A stretch of 34,683 bases of DNA from Bacteroidales bacterium (lineage in GTDB: Bacteria; Bacteroidota; Bacteroidia; Bacteroidales; UBA932). The notes beneath the pieces were generated by a model. It saw only the letters and a list, made by a program, of their open reading frames with translations, searched no databases and was not told where the DNA came from. Positions within the stretch are counted from its first letter, which is position 1; each line of letters starts with the position of its first letter. This document shows positions 14,372 through 23,234 of this stretch, in pieces. The stretch spans positions 1 to 34,683 of the forward strand of contig JAFROJ010000075.1 in assembly GCA_017429765.1 (NCBI GenBank). Reading direction: 5' to 3'. The translations under genes and the position numbers were made by a program.

Positions 14372-15145
14372 ATGACAAGAGAAGAAATAATTGAGAAAGG
14401 CCAGGTGGTCTACAAGAAACCCACCCTCCTGAATGACACTCCGATGCACTATTGCCCCGGTTGCAGCCACGGTGTGGTGCACAAACTCGTCGCCGAGGTG
14501 ATCGAGGAGATGGGGATGACCGAGAAGACCATCGCCATATCCCCGGTCGGCTGCGCCGTTTTCGCTTACAAATACATCGACGTGGACTGGCAGGAGGCCG
14601 CCCACGGAAGGGCCCCCGCTCTCGCCAGCGCTTGCAAGCGTCTCTGGCCGGACAGGCTCGTCTTCACCTACCAGGGCGACGGCGATCTCGCCTGCATCGG
14701 CACCGCCGAGACCATCCACGCCTTGAACAGGGCCGAGAACATCACCATCATATTCATCAACAACGCCATCTACGGGATGACCGGAGGCCAGATGGCCCCC
14801 ACGACCCTCCTCGGGATGAAGACCGCGACCTGCCCCTACGGCAGGGAGGTGAGCCTCCACGGCTATCCCCTGAAAGTCACGGAGATAGCCGCGACCCTCG
14901 ACGGCACCTGCTATGTCACCCGCCAGTCCGTCCACACCGTGGCGGCCATCAACCGGGCGAAGAGGGCCATCAGGAAGGCCTTTGAATATTCGATGCAGGG
15001 CAAGGGCTCCAATCTCGTCGAGATTGTCTCCACCTGCAACTCGGGTTGGAAGATGAGCCCCGCCAAGGCCAACAAGTGGATGGAGGAGCACATGTTCGAG
15101 TTCTACCATCTCGGAGACCTCAAGGACACCGGTTCGGAAAAATAA
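14372..15145 (+). CDS. 2-oxoacid:ferredoxin oxidoreductase beta subunit (TPP-binding)
   Basis: A 257-residue beta subunit. MHYCPGCSHGVVHK carries the CxxC that helps ligate the proximal cluster, SPVGCAVF the third cysteine, and YQGDGDLACIG followed by NNAIYGMTGGQMAPTT the GDGx(n)N thiamine diphosphate and Mg2+ site. A further cysteine in TCNSGWKMSP near the C-terminus can complete the cluster. Decarboxylation of the 2-oxoacid takes place here, with acyl transfer to CoA in complex with alpha and gamma. The gap to the gamma gene is 12 nt. Length is normal for separate-subunit enzymes. Confidence 0.93.
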   Translation: MTREEIIEKGQVVYKKPTLLNDTPMHYCPGCSHGVVHKLVAEVIEEMGMTEKTIAISPVGCAVFAYKYIDVDWQEAAHGRAPALASACKRLWPDRLVFTYQGDGDLACIGTAETIHALNRAENITIIFINNAIYGMTGGQMAPTTLLGMKTATCPYGREVSLHGYPLKVTEIAATLDGTCYVTRQSVHTVAAINRAKRAIRKAFEYSMQGKGSNLVEIVSTCNSGWKMSPAKANKWMEEHMFEFYHLGDLKDTGSEK

Positions 15146-15157
15146 AAAATCGAAGAT

Positions 15158-15700
15158 ATGACAGAAGAGATCATAATCGCCGGATTCGGAGGACAGGGAG
15201 TCCTCTCGATGGGAAAGATCCTGGCCTACGCCGGTCTCATGGAGGGCAAGGAGGTCACCTGGATGCCCGCCTACGGCCCCGAGCAGAGGGGTGGCACGGC
15301 CAATGTGACCGTGATTGTCAGCGACAAGCCCGTCTCCTCGCCGATCCTTTCGAGCTACGACACGGCAATAGTCTTGAACCAGCCCTCGCTTGAGAAGTTC
15401 GAGCCTAAGGTAAAGCCCGGAGGAACAATCATTTACGATGGCTACGGCATCGCCGAGCCACCGACCAGGAAGGACATCAATGTCTACAGGATCGACGCCA
15501 TGGACGCCGCCGCGGAGATGAACCTCATCAAGACTTTCAACATGATAGTCCTGGGAGGTTTGCTGAAGATCCACCCCGTCGTGGAGATCGACAGCGTGCT
15601 CTCCGCCCTGCGCAAGACCCTTCCCGAGCGTCACCACCACCTCATTCCCAAGAACGAGGAGGCGATCCGCAAAGGCATGGAGATAATCCAAAAACTATAG
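15158..15700 (+). CDS. 2-oxoacid:ferredoxin oxidoreductase gamma subunit
   Basis: A 180-residue gamma subunit. IIIAGFGGQGVLSMGKILAYAG is the glycine-rich N-terminal block, and MPAYGPEQRGGTANVTVIVSD contains the conserved PEQRGG. FNMIVLGGLLK in the C-terminal third is also typical. This subunit binds CoA and completes the heterotetramer with the products of 13046-15145. The operon's metabolic part ends here; the next gene starts 9 nt later but belongs to the cell envelope. Confidence 0.92.
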   Translation: MTEEIIIAGFGGQGVLSMGKILAYAGLMEGKEVTWMPAYGPEQRGGTANVTVIVSDKPVSSPILSSYDTAIVLNQPSLEKFEPKVKPGGTIIYDGYGIAEPPTRKDINVYRIDAMDAAAEMNLIKTFNMIVLGGLLKIHPVVEIDSVLSALRKTLPERHHHLIPKNEEAIRKGMEIIQKL

Positions 15701-15709
15701 CGCGGCTTA

Positions 15710-16936
15710 TTGGTTAGGAAGTTATCCATCATTCTTTTTGTTTCAGGCGCCCTGGCTCTCGGGGCGCTCGTTTCTGGTTGTGGGAAAAAGCCTGCCGTCG
15801 AGCCTGTCGTTGAGGAGGTTCCAGAACCTCTCCCGGCTGAGGGATTCAGGATGGAATCCTTGGAAGTGGTTGAGGATAAGGTTCATACAGGCGAGGCCTT
15901 CACCTCCCTGATGAACCGTCTCGGCATGGGGCAGGATGCCGCGTATTCGCTTGCCGTGGCCTGCGACACCGTTTTCGATGTCCGGAAGATGCGGGCCGGC
16001 AACACGGTCCGAGCGTACTACAACAACGATAAAGCTCTTGAATATGTCGTCTACCTGAGCGGCAAGACCCGAGGGACTGTCTTCAAGACTTCAGACTCTC
16101 TCGCCGTCTGGAATTTCGAGAGAGAGGTGGAGACCAGCCTCAAGTACGCCGACGTGACCATCAACTCCTCGCTTTGGAACGACATGTCGGCCGCCGGGGC
16201 TCCTGTGGGGCTGATCGTGGAGCTCGCCGACATCTTCGCCTGGTCCGTGGATTTCTTCTCACTTCAAGGAGGTGACCGTTTCAAGATCCTCTACGAGGAG
16301 GGGGTCTGCGACGGGGAGGTAGTCTCCGTCGAGCCTATTCTTTACTCCGAGTTCATCCGTGGCGAGAAAGTCCTGCCGGCCATTTTGTTCGACCAGGGTG
16401 ACAAAGGCAACAGGTACTGGAAAGAGGACGGGGCCAGCCTTCGCAAGGCCTTCCTGAAGGCTCCCCTCAAGTTCACTAGGATCAGTTCCGGCTTCTCCTA
16501 TCACCGCAAACATCCCGTGACCGGCCAGGTGCGGGCCCACACGGCGGTGGATTACGCCGCCCCGACCGGGACTCCCGTGATGTCGATCGGGGAGGGGGTC
16601 GTGCTGAGCGCCGGTTGGACCAACGGCGGCGGCAACACGGTCAAGATCCGCCACAACTCGGAGTACACGACCTCCTACATGCATCTGTCGAGGTACGCCA
16701 AGGGTATAAAGCAAGGCGTCCATGTCAGCCAGGGCGAGGTGATCGGCTATGTCGGGGCCACCGGAGTCGCCACCGGCCCTCATCTCGATTTCAGGGTCTG
16801 GAAGAACGGCACGCCTGTCAATCCCTTGACCTTGGACTCTCCCTCCGAGGAGCCGATCCGGCCGGAAAACCTCGCCGCCCTCGACTCGACCTACAAGGTT
16901 TACAACCAGATAATCGATTCATTGATAGTAAGATAA
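15710..16936 (+). CDS. M23-family peptidase lipoprotein (LytM-like)
   Basis: A 408-residue envelope protein read from a TTG start at 15710; no ATG or GTG lies near, and the sequence from this codon is a full lipoprotein signal with lipobox LVSGC (Cys24). Residues 45-250 are a long beta-rich region of the OapA/LysM-adjacent type found in Bacteroidetes M23 proteins. The peptidase domain has H277xxxD281 and MHLS with H325. The final motif is H358-L-D360 rather than the canonical HxH, so one zinc ligand is Asp. Asp can bind zinc, so activity is possible; regulation of other hydrolases is the alternative. It would cut peptidoglycan peptides at the periplasmic side of the outer membrane. The MscS channel gene starts 4 nt after it. 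Confidence 0.85.
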   Translation: MVRKLSIILFVSGALALGALVSGCGKKPAVEPVVEEVPEPLPAEGFRMESLEVVEDKVHTGEAFTSLMNRLGMGQDAAYSLAVACDTVFDVRKMRAGNTVRAYYNNDKALEYVVYLSGKTRGTVFKTSDSLAVWNFEREVETSLKYADVTINSSLWNDMSAAGAPVGLIVELADIFAWSVDFFSLQGGDRFKILYEEGVCDGEVVSVEPILYSEFIRGEKVLPAILFDQGDKGNRYWKEDGASLRKAFLKAPLKFTRISSGFSYHRKHPVTGQVRAHTAVDYAAPTGTPVMSIGEGVVLSAGWTNGGGNTVKIRHNSEYTTSYMHLSRYAKGIKQGVHVSQGEVIGYVGATGVATGPHLDFRVWKNGTPVNPLTLDSPSEEPIRPENLAALDSTYKVYNQIIDSLIVR

Positions 16937-16940
16937 GATC

Positions 16941-19544
16941 ATGCGCCCCAAAAAGAATATAATCACCGTCCTGTTGGCCGTCCTGCTTTTGTTCCTGCCG
17001 GCCAACCGCTCAGGGGCGGTGTTCAACGAGAAGGACATAGCGAGGACGCTCCAGGTTCTCCGTTACGAGCTCGGCAAGGCCTATGTCGAGATGGAGAAGA
17101 GCCAGGCCGGTTTCGAGGATCAGAAGAAAAGACAGCATGAGAGCCTGATCAAACTTGTCAAGGACTGTGACGAGCTCTCGCTCATGCTTTATTCGCAGAA
17201 GCAGGATTTCACCTTCGACCTCACCTACGCTCTCCAGCAGGTGACCGACCAGTACCGGGGCTTCTCCGAGAGTAAGATCCCCTTCGACAATATCCTCTCC
17301 TACTTCAATGTCGAGATAGACCGCTACGACCGTCTGCTCAAGACCTTGAAGATAATCCCTCCCGAGCTGATGGAGGTGCCGGACAGCCTCGGGCCCTCTT
17401 TGCTCGGAGCCCTGGCGATGACCCTGCACCTGGGTTTGCCGGCGGATTTCTCTGTCTCGGACCTTAAGAAAGGAGAGGGGGAGCCGGTCTTTGACTTCCA
17501 GCTCGACAGTGTCGCGATGGTCGACAGGGACAGCTGCATCAACTACGCCACCAAGCTCCTTGACATGTTCACCGGCCTCCGGGATGACATGATCATGGAC
17601 AAGGAATATTACGACAGGACCGATACCCGCCTCCGAGAGGCCTACAACTACGCCCAGGACCGTTACCGTCAGGTTCAGAAAAGGATATTCGTCGAGGGGC
17701 AGAGACCCTTCTGGACCATGCTTCCGCGGCTGCGCCAGTACTCTCAAAAGGCCTCCGTCGATTTCAAGGACAAGTACTCGAGGGACTTCGGGGAGCGGAC
17801 GGTGCGTAGCGAGTGGAGGGGACCGATCGTGATAGGTTTCTCTTTCGTGATCCTGATTTATCTTGCCCTGGCGGCCCTGGTCACTTGGTTTGTCACAAAG
17901 GGTCTTAAACGCAAGGTCAGGATATTCAAGACCGAGGGTTTCGAGAGCCGCGAGCGTGTCTTCGTCCTGCTCGCCTCGGTGCTCCTTTTCGTCTTGCTGA
18001 TCTACGTCGCCAGGTTCTCCCCGAGGATAGGCACTCACTTCTTCCTGATGGCCTCCTCTCTCCTCATCGAGTTCTCCCTTCTCCTCGCCGCCCTGCTGAC
18101 ATCCCTTCTGATCCGGTTGCCGGGAGAGGACATCGACAACGGGATGAGGCTGTATGTCCCTGTCATGGCTCTGGGCCTGGTGGTCATCGCGTTCAGGATC
18201 ATATTCATTCCCAACAGCCTGATCACCTTGATCTTCCCTCCGATCCTTCTGCTCTTCGGCGTCTGGCAGTGGAGGGTGTTCGCGCGGTACTCCCCGAACG
18301 TGCCTAAGGTGGACAATGTGATGGCCGGGGTGTCTCTTTTCGTCACCGCTGTCACCTTCATCCTTTCCCTCGTCGGCTATTCCCTAATGGGTCTCCAGCT
18401 CTACATCTGGTGGATCTTCCAGCTGGACGTCCTTCTGCTGGTGTTCGCCTTGAAGGATCTTTTGGAAAAGTACCGCGGCAAGTTTGTCGCAAAGAGAGTC
18501 AGGGCCTACAGGATCCTCCATCCCTCCGAGTCAACCCCTGAGAGGGGAGGCTCCTTCCTCGTCACCTGGCTCTACGACCTGTTCGACATGGTGGTCATCC
18601 CTCTTCTCATCCTTCTCTCCATCCCGGGCTGCCTGCTCATGGCCTCAAGGGTCTTTGACTTGACAGAGATTTTCCGTCAAGGCCTGTTCTATCCTTTCCT
18701 CGACATCAAGGCTGTGACCCTCTCCATCTACAAGATCCTGGTGGTGATCGGGCTCTATTTCGTGTTCAGGTACATCGAGTACGCCGCCAGATCGCTCTAC
18801 AGGGTGTTCAAGATCAGGGACGCGGTCTCAAAGTCCGGTGTCAGGCTCCTCAGGGACAACGAGGTCAACCTCACCCTCGCCAACAACGTCATCTGGCTGC
18901 TCAGCTGGGGACTGTTCGTCATCTTCGCCATCGGGATCCTGGAGATCCCCACGAAGTCTCTCGAGGTCATCTCGGCCGGCCTCGCGGCGGGTCTCGGATT
19001 CGCCATGAAGGATGTGCTGAACAACTTCTTCTACGGGGTCCAGCTGATGTCCGGACGTCTCCGGATCGGTGACACCCTCGAGTGCGACGGCATCCGCGGC
19101 ACTGTCGACAACATCAGCTACCAGACCACGACGATAAAGGCGCTCGACGGCAGCCTGATCGCGTTCCCCAACGCCACCCTCTTCTCCAAGACTTTCAAGA
19201 ACCTGACGAGGGGCGACTCCTACGAGTATCTCGCGATCCCCGTGGGGATAGCCTACGGGACCGATGTCGACAAGGCCAGGAAGGTGCTGCTCAAGGCGTT
19301 GCGTCCTCTAGGAAGGCCCGACAAGTTCGGGCGCGACACGGTGCGGAAGGACTATGGCGTGCAGGTGACTTTGGGATCTTTCGGCGACAGTTCAGTCAAT
19401 CTGGTCGTGAAGCAATTCGTCCTCGTCGAGCAGCGCTTCGCCTACATCGCCAAAGCCAATGAGACCATCTACAAGGCCCTGGCTGACAATGGGATAGAGA
19501 TTCCTTTCCCTCAGAGGGACGTTCACATCAAAACCGATTCCTGA
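16941..19544 (+). CDS. Large MscS-family mechanosensitive channel (MscK-like)
   Basis: An 867-residue protein. A signal peptide (about 1-26) leads into a helical, coiled-coil-prone periplasmic domain to about 290. Eight or more membrane segments follow between about 290 and 700. The MscS core is near the end: the pore helix LAAGLGFAMKDVLNNFFYG around 683-702, then the beta domain RIGDTLECDGIRGTVDNISYQTTTIKALDGS and the C-terminal alpha/beta part. This is the layout of the large MscK/YbdG-type channels, much longer than the 286-residue E. coli MscS. It would release solutes from the inner membrane on hypo-osmotic shock. It lies 4 nt after the peptidase gene and 22 nt before purN. Confidence 0.88.
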   Translation: MRPKKNIITVLLAVLLLFLPANRSGAVFNEKDIARTLQVLRYELGKAYVEMEKSQAGFEDQKKRQHESLIKLVKDCDELSLMLYSQKQDFTFDLTYALQQVTDQYRGFSESKIPFDNILSYFNVEIDRYDRLLKTLKIIPPELMEVPDSLGPSLLGALAMTLHLGLPADFSVSDLKKGEGEPVFDFQLDSVAMVDRDSCINYATKLLDMFTGLRDDMIMDKEYYDRTDTRLREAYNYAQDRYRQVQKRIFVEGQRPFWTMLPRLRQYSQKASVDFKDKYSRDFGERTVRSEWRGPIVIGFSFVILIYLALAALVTWFVTKGLKRKVRIFKTEGFESRERVFVLLASVLLFVLLIYVARFSPRIGTHFFLMASSLLIEFSLLLAALLTSLLIRLPGEDIDNGMRLYVPVMALGLVVIAFRIIFIPNSLITLIFPPILLLFGVWQWRVFARYSPNVPKVDNVMAGVSLFVTAVTFILSLVGYSLMGLQLYIWWIFQLDVLLLVFALKDLLEKYRGKFVAKRVRAYRILHPSESTPERGGSFLVTWLYDLFDMVVIPLLILLSIPGCLLMASRVFDLTEIFRQGLFYPFLDIKAVTLSIYKILVVIGLYFVFRYIEYAARSLYRVFKIRDAVSKSGVRLLRDNEVNLTLANNVIWLLSWGLFVIFAIGILEIPTKSLEVISAGLAAGLGFAMKDVLNNFFYGVQLMSGRLRIGDTLECDGIRGTVDNISYQTTTIKALDGSLIAFPNATLFSKTFKNLTRGDSYEYLAIPVGIAYGTDVDKARKVLLKALRPLGRPDKFGRDTVRKDYGVQVTLGSFGDSSVNLVVKQFVLVEQRFAYIAKANETIYKALADNGIEIPFPQRDVHIKTDS

Positions 19545-19566
19545 AACCTATGAATATTAATCTGTC

Positions 19567-20160
19567 ATGGTGAATATGGCAATCTTCGTCTCCGGAGGAG
19601 GCACGAACTGTGAGAATATAATCAAGTATTTCGAGGGGTCGGATGTGGCCCGTCCGGTCCTTGTGGTCAGCAACAAGGCCGGGGTCGGTGCCATCGCTAA
19701 GGCCGAGAGGCTCGGGGTCCCGGTTGAGGTTGTCCCCAAGTCCGGCCTGAACAATCCCGATGTGATCCTTCCTTTGCTCAAGGATTATTCGGTTGACTTC
19801 ATCGTCCTGGCGGGTTTCCTGCTGGTCATCCCCGGCTTCCTCATCGACGAGTACGACCACCGCATGATCAACCTCCATCCGGCCCTCCTGCCCAAGTACG
19901 GCGGCATCGGAATGTACGGCCATCATGTCCACGAGGCTGTCAAGGCGGCGGGGGAGACCGAGACCGGGATGACTGTCCACTGGGTCTCCCGGGAGGTGGA
20001 CGGCGGAGCGATCATCGCCCAGTTCAAGACAAAGCTCGATCCCGGGGACACCCCTGACGACATAGCCGCCAAGGAGCATGTCCTCGAGATGGAACACTTC
20101 CCGGAAGTGATTGAGAATCTGATTATCTCGGGAGCAGTGAAGACCCCGACAGGGCGTTGA
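19567..20160 (+). CDS. purN: Phosphoribosylglycinamide formyltransferase
   Basis: A 197-residue GAR transformylase. SGGGTN at 9-14 binds the phosphate of GAR. The catalytic trio is present: N102 and H104 in MINLHPALLPKYGG, and D145 in HWVSREVDGGAII. It moves the formyl group of 10-formyltetrahydrofolate to GAR, step three of purine synthesis. A second in-frame ATG at 19576 is an alternative start. It is convergent with the minus-strand response regulator, and the two coding regions overlap by 38 nt at their 3' ends with no terminator between them. Confidence 0.93.
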   Translation: MVNMAIFVSGGGTNCENIIKYFEGSDVARPVLVVSNKAGVGAIAKAERLGVPVEVVPKSGLNNPDVILPLLKDYSVDFIVLAGFLLVIPGFLIDEYDHRMINLHPALLPKYGGIGMYGHHVHEAVKAAGETETGMTVHWVSREVDGGAIIAQFKTKLDPGDTPDDIAAKEHVLEMEHFPEVIENLIISGAVKTPTGR

Positions 20161-20866
20161 ACAGAGCCTCCTGGTAGCTTTCCCCTATAGGGATGCGGTC
20201 CTTCCCGATGATGATGTGGGACCGCTCTATCGCCTCTATGCCAGCGAGCCGGACGATGTAGGATTTCTGCACCCTCACGAACTTCTCCGCGGGCAGCCTC
20301 TCCTCGAGGGTCTTCATGCGAGTGAGCGAGAGGACAGGGTCGGAGCCGTCGGCGAGATGGATCCGGACATAGTCCTTGAAGCCTTCGATGAAGGTGATGT
20401 TGTCCAGCTCGATCTGCTGGAGCCTGTATTCCGTTTTAACGAATATGCTGCGGAGGCCAGAGTCTTCGGGCCGGCCGGGCTGGTCGCGACGCTCGGGCAG
20501 TGGTGGGGCCGGCTCCAGTACCTTGAGCGCGTGCTTCGCGGCGGTCAGGAAATCGTCGTAGGAGATGGGTTTAAGGAGGTAGTCCAGGGCGTGGACCTTG
20601 AAGCCCTCCACGGCGTACTGGCTGAAAGCTGTCGTGAATATGATCCTCGACTCCTCCGGGATCATCCTCGAGAGTTCCATCCCGCTGAGCCCAGGCATCT
20701 GGATGTCGCAGAAGATCAGCTCCACCGGATTCTCATGGAGGAAGGTGAAAGCGGCCTTCCCGTCCGGGAACGCCCCCTTGAGCTCCAGGAACGGGGTCTT
20801 CTCGACGTAAGACACCATCAACTGGAGCGCGAGGGGCTCGTCATCTATCACTATACAGCTTATCAT
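20123..20866 (-). CDS. LytTR-family response regulator
   Basis: A 247-residue regulator when started at the ATG at 20866. The receiver then begins properly with MISCIVIDDEP, and the start is 8 nt after the kinase stop; an upstream extension to 20908 lies inside the kinase gene and has no family match. D8-D9 and the phospho-acceptor D54 (IFCDIQMPG) are present, with the conserved Thr-Ala and the Lys in YLLKP. The C-terminal LytTR DNA-binding domain begins at SIFVKTEYR and includes FIEGFKDYVRIHLADG and FVRVQKSYIV. It is the last gene of the efflux operon and likely controls it. Its 3' end overlaps purN. Confidence 0.93.
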   Translation of the reverse strand: MISCIVIDDEPLALQLMVSYVEKTPFLELKGAFPDGKAAFTFLHENPVELIFCDIQMPGLSGMELSRMIPEESRIIFTTAFSQYAVEGFKVHALDYLLKPISYDDFLTAAKHALKVLEPAPPLPERRDQPGRPEDSGLRSIFVKTEYRLQQIELDNITFIEGFKDYVRIHLADGSDPVLSLTRMKTLEERLPAEKFVRVQKSYIVRLAGIEAIERSHIIIGKDRIPIGESYQEALFNALSGSSLLPR

Positions 20867-20874
20867 ATTATCAC

Positions 20875-21990
20875 TCAAGAGTTTGCGGTGTTGATCCTGA
20901 GGAGGCACCGGTAGATGTTCTGTACTTTGCCGTACTCGAAGGAATACTTCCCGGGGTAGAGCATGTCCAACCTTCTTGTGAGGTTCTTTATTCCTATTCC
21001 GGAGCCGCTTCTGTCGCTCTCGTCTTTCGGGAAGAAGGTGTTCTCCACGAGGCAGGAGACATAGTCCCCATCCTCCTTGAGATCGATCCTGACGCTGGAG
21101 GGCTCGGTCGCCGAGACTCCGTGCTTGAAAGCGTTCTCCACCAGAGGGATGAAGAGCAGCGGGGCCACAGGACGGTCGGAGTACTTCCCGTCGAGGGAGA
21201 CATCCAGCGTGACATCCTTGGGGCAGCGCATGCCCATCAGCTTGACGTAGTCGTTCAGGAACGCCGTCTCGCTCGCGAGGGTCACGGTCGGCTTCTCGCT
21301 GTCGTAGAGGACATAGCGGAGCATCCCGCTCAGGTCATGCACTGCCTCCTGAGCCTTGACCTGGTCGATCTGGATCAGGGAATAGATGTTGTTCAAGGTG
21401 TTGAAGAGGAAGTGAGGGTTGACCTGGCTCTTGAGGGCTGTGAGCTCTGCCTCGGTGGCGGCCTTCTCCATCTCTTTGCGCTTGTTCTCCTCCTTGTACC
21501 AGATCGAGGTCATCTTGACAGCGATCGCCACACAGATTATCGCCATGTAGATCAGGGCGTTGCGTGTGATGAAACTGAGGATGTCAAGGGTCTCCCTGGG
21601 GTGGAAGGGAGGTCTTCCCGGCATGCCAGGCCTGCCTCCCCGGAAAGGCCCGGGAGCCGGCGGAGTCGCCATTTTCGGGGTGGGCGGTGTGACTGGATAG
21701 ACGTACCTGTAGGTGAGGTGGACGAGGACGCAGGCGGCGGCCACGAGCAGGACATTCCAAAGGATGAATAACCCGAACCTCTTGTTGTACAGGTACTTCT
21801 TGATCAGGACGAAGTAGTTGACGTAGAACACTATGATGAACGACACGAGGGTCGGGACGAAGCGGGCGTAGTTGACTCCACCGTGGAGGGGCTGGCCCGG
21901 TCTGGGGGAGAAGAACGGCATCCCGAACAGCACCACCCAAATGGCGATGTGCAGCAGCCAGGTGAAGTCCATTGATTTTTCTTTGCTCAT
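20875..21990 (-). CDS. LytS/YehU-type sensor histidine kinase
   Basis: A 371-residue kinase of the His_kinase (PF06580) group. Four membrane segments lie at about 11-27, 43-62, 72-92 and 137-161. Between the third and fourth is a Pro/Gly-rich loop (about 99-131) that may face the periplasm. H193 in NPHFLFNTLNN is the phospho-acceptor. The ATPase part has PLLFIPLVENAFKHG (N box) and the glycine-rich SGSGIGIKNLTRRL. It would phosphorylate the LytTR regulator encoded 8 nt downstream. The signal is not known; since it is encoded with an efflux pump, an envelope stress or an antimicrobial is likely. Confidence 0.92.
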   Translation of the reverse strand: MSKEKSMDFTWLLHIAIWVVLFGMPFFSPRPGQPLHGGVNYARFVPTLVSFIIVFYVNYFVLIKKYLYNKRFGLFILWNVLLVAAACVLVHLTYRYVYPVTPPTPKMATPPAPGPFRGGRPGMPGRPPFHPRETLDILSFITRNALIYMAIICVAIAVKMTSIWYKEENKRKEMEKAATEAELTALKSQVNPHFLFNTLNNIYSLIQIDQVKAQEAVHDLSGMLRYVLYDSEKPTVTLASETAFLNDYVKLMGMRCPKDVTLDVSLDGKYSDRPVAPLLFIPLVENAFKHGVSATEPSSVRIDLKEDGDYVSCLVENTFFPKDESDRSGSGIGIKNLTRRLDMLYPGKYSFEYGKVQNIYRCLLRINTANS

Positions 21991-22007
21991 ATCGCGAATA
22001 TAACTTT

Positions 22008-23228
22008 TTATTCGTAACGTAGGGCCTCGATGGGGTCGAGATTGGAGGCTTTACGGGCGGGATACCACCCGAAGAATATGCCGATGAGGGTACAGACCGC
22101 GAAGGAGAGGAATATGCTCCAGCTGGAGATAGCGACGGGGTAGCTCAGCAGCGCTTTGACGACATAAGCCGCCACTATCCCGAGCAGCACCCCTATCACT
22201 CCTCCGGCCACGCTCAGCAGGGTGGCCTCGATGAGGAACTGCGACAGGATGTCACGGCCTTTGGCGCCGATACTCATCCTCAGACCGATCTCCCTGGTCC
22301 TCTCGGTGACGCTGACGTACATTATATTCATGATTCCTATTCCTCCGACAATCAGGGAGATGGCCGCCACGGCGGCGAGCAGGGAACTCATCATGTCGCT
22401 GGTGCTTGTCATCATCGACGAGAGCTCCTGCTGGGAGCGGATGTTGAAGTCGTCGTCGGCGTCCTCCTTGAGTTTGTGGTTGGCGCGGAGAACCTCGCTG
22501 ATCTCCTCGATGGCCTTGTCGGTGAACTCCTCGCTCAGGGCCGAGCAGGTGATTCCCTGGAGGTAGGTCACCGCCTGGATCCTTTTCATCACTGTCGTGT
22601 AGGGCACGAGCATGAGGTCGTCCTGATCCATTCCCATCGTGTTGCTTCCCTTGCTCTCGAGGATCCCCACGATCCTGAAAGGAATGGTGCCGAAGCGGAT
22701 GACCTTCCCCACAGGCTCCTCCCCGTTCGTGAACAGCGCGTCGACGACAGTCTTGCCCACGAGGCAGACTTTCGCGGCGGAGTGGATGTCCTGGTCCGAG
22801 AAGACGTCCCCTTCCTCGACCTTGTAGTTGCGTATCTCAAGATAGTCCTGGTTGACCCCGTAGACTGAGGTGGGGGTGTTGTTGGCCCCGTAGACCGCCT
22901 GTCCTGAGGCGTTGACGGTGGGGGAGACGAGGCTGACATACTTGCAGCTTGAGCGGATGTCCTCGTAGTCCTTGACCTTGAGGGTCTGCATGTCGTCACT
23001 GCTCATCCTGACTCCGCCCATCCTCTCGGCTCCGGGGGAGATCATGATCATGTTCGACCCCATCTCGCTGATCTCGGCCTTGATGCTGTTCTTGGAACCT
23101 TGGCCGATGGCGAGCATGGTGATCACTGACCCCACGCCGATGATGATGCCCAGCATCGTCAGGAAACCGCGGAATTTATTGTCACTGAGCGCTTTCAGGG
23201 CTAATCTCAACAAATTGGTGATGTTCAT
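22008..23228 (-). CDS. MacB-type ABC transporter permease (FtsX fold)
   Basis: A 406-residue permease with the MacB layout: one membrane segment near the start (FRGFLTMLGIIIGVGSVITMLAIGQG), a large periplasmic domain of about 220 residues, then three segments in the FtsX domain (MMSSLLAAVAAISLIVGGIGIMN onward). TERTREIGLRMSIGAKGRDI is the conserved cytoplasmic loop that couples to the ATPase. Unlike E. coli MacB, the ATPase is a separate gene, encoded 6 nt upstream. With the adaptor and the TolC-like channel it would form a tripartite mechanotransmission pump exporting peptides, macrolides or lipid-like molecules. Confidence 0.92.
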   Translation of the reverse strand: MNITNLLRLALKALSDNKFRGFLTMLGIIIGVGSVITMLAIGQGSKNSIKAEISEMGSNMIMISPGAERMGGVRMSSDDMQTLKVKDYEDIRSSCKYVSLVSPTVNASGQAVYGANNTPTSVYGVNQDYLEIRNYKVEEGDVFSDQDIHSAAKVCLVGKTVVDALFTNGEEPVGKVIRFGTIPFRIVGILESKGSNTMGMDQDDLMLVPYTTVMKRIQAVTYLQGITCSALSEEFTDKAIEEISEVLRANHKLKEDADDDFNIRSQQELSSMMTSTSDMMSSLLAAVAAISLIVGGIGIMNIMYVSVTERTREIGLRMSIGAKGRDILSQFLIEATLLSVAGGVIGVLLGIVAAYVVKALLSYPVAISSWSIFLSFAVCTLIGIFFGWYPARKASNLDPIEALRYE

Positions 23229-23234
23229 GGCTCG

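Noticed and set aside
14351-15691. 446-codon minus-strand open frame opposite the oxidoreductase beta and gamma genes
   Set aside because: It is a shadow of high-GC coding DNA: low-complexity Gly/Val/Asp/His-rich translation, no family motifs, while the plus strand carries complete TPP and PEQRGG motifs. Similar shadows opposite buk (10514-11662), the dehydratase (8218-9192) and the MscS gene were rejected for the same reason.
21600-21700. Pro/Gly-rich loop of the histidine kinase as a fourth palindromic insert
   Set aside because: Only short palindromes (such as GGCATGCC) are present and no long arms pair. A low-complexity periplasmic loop explains it.
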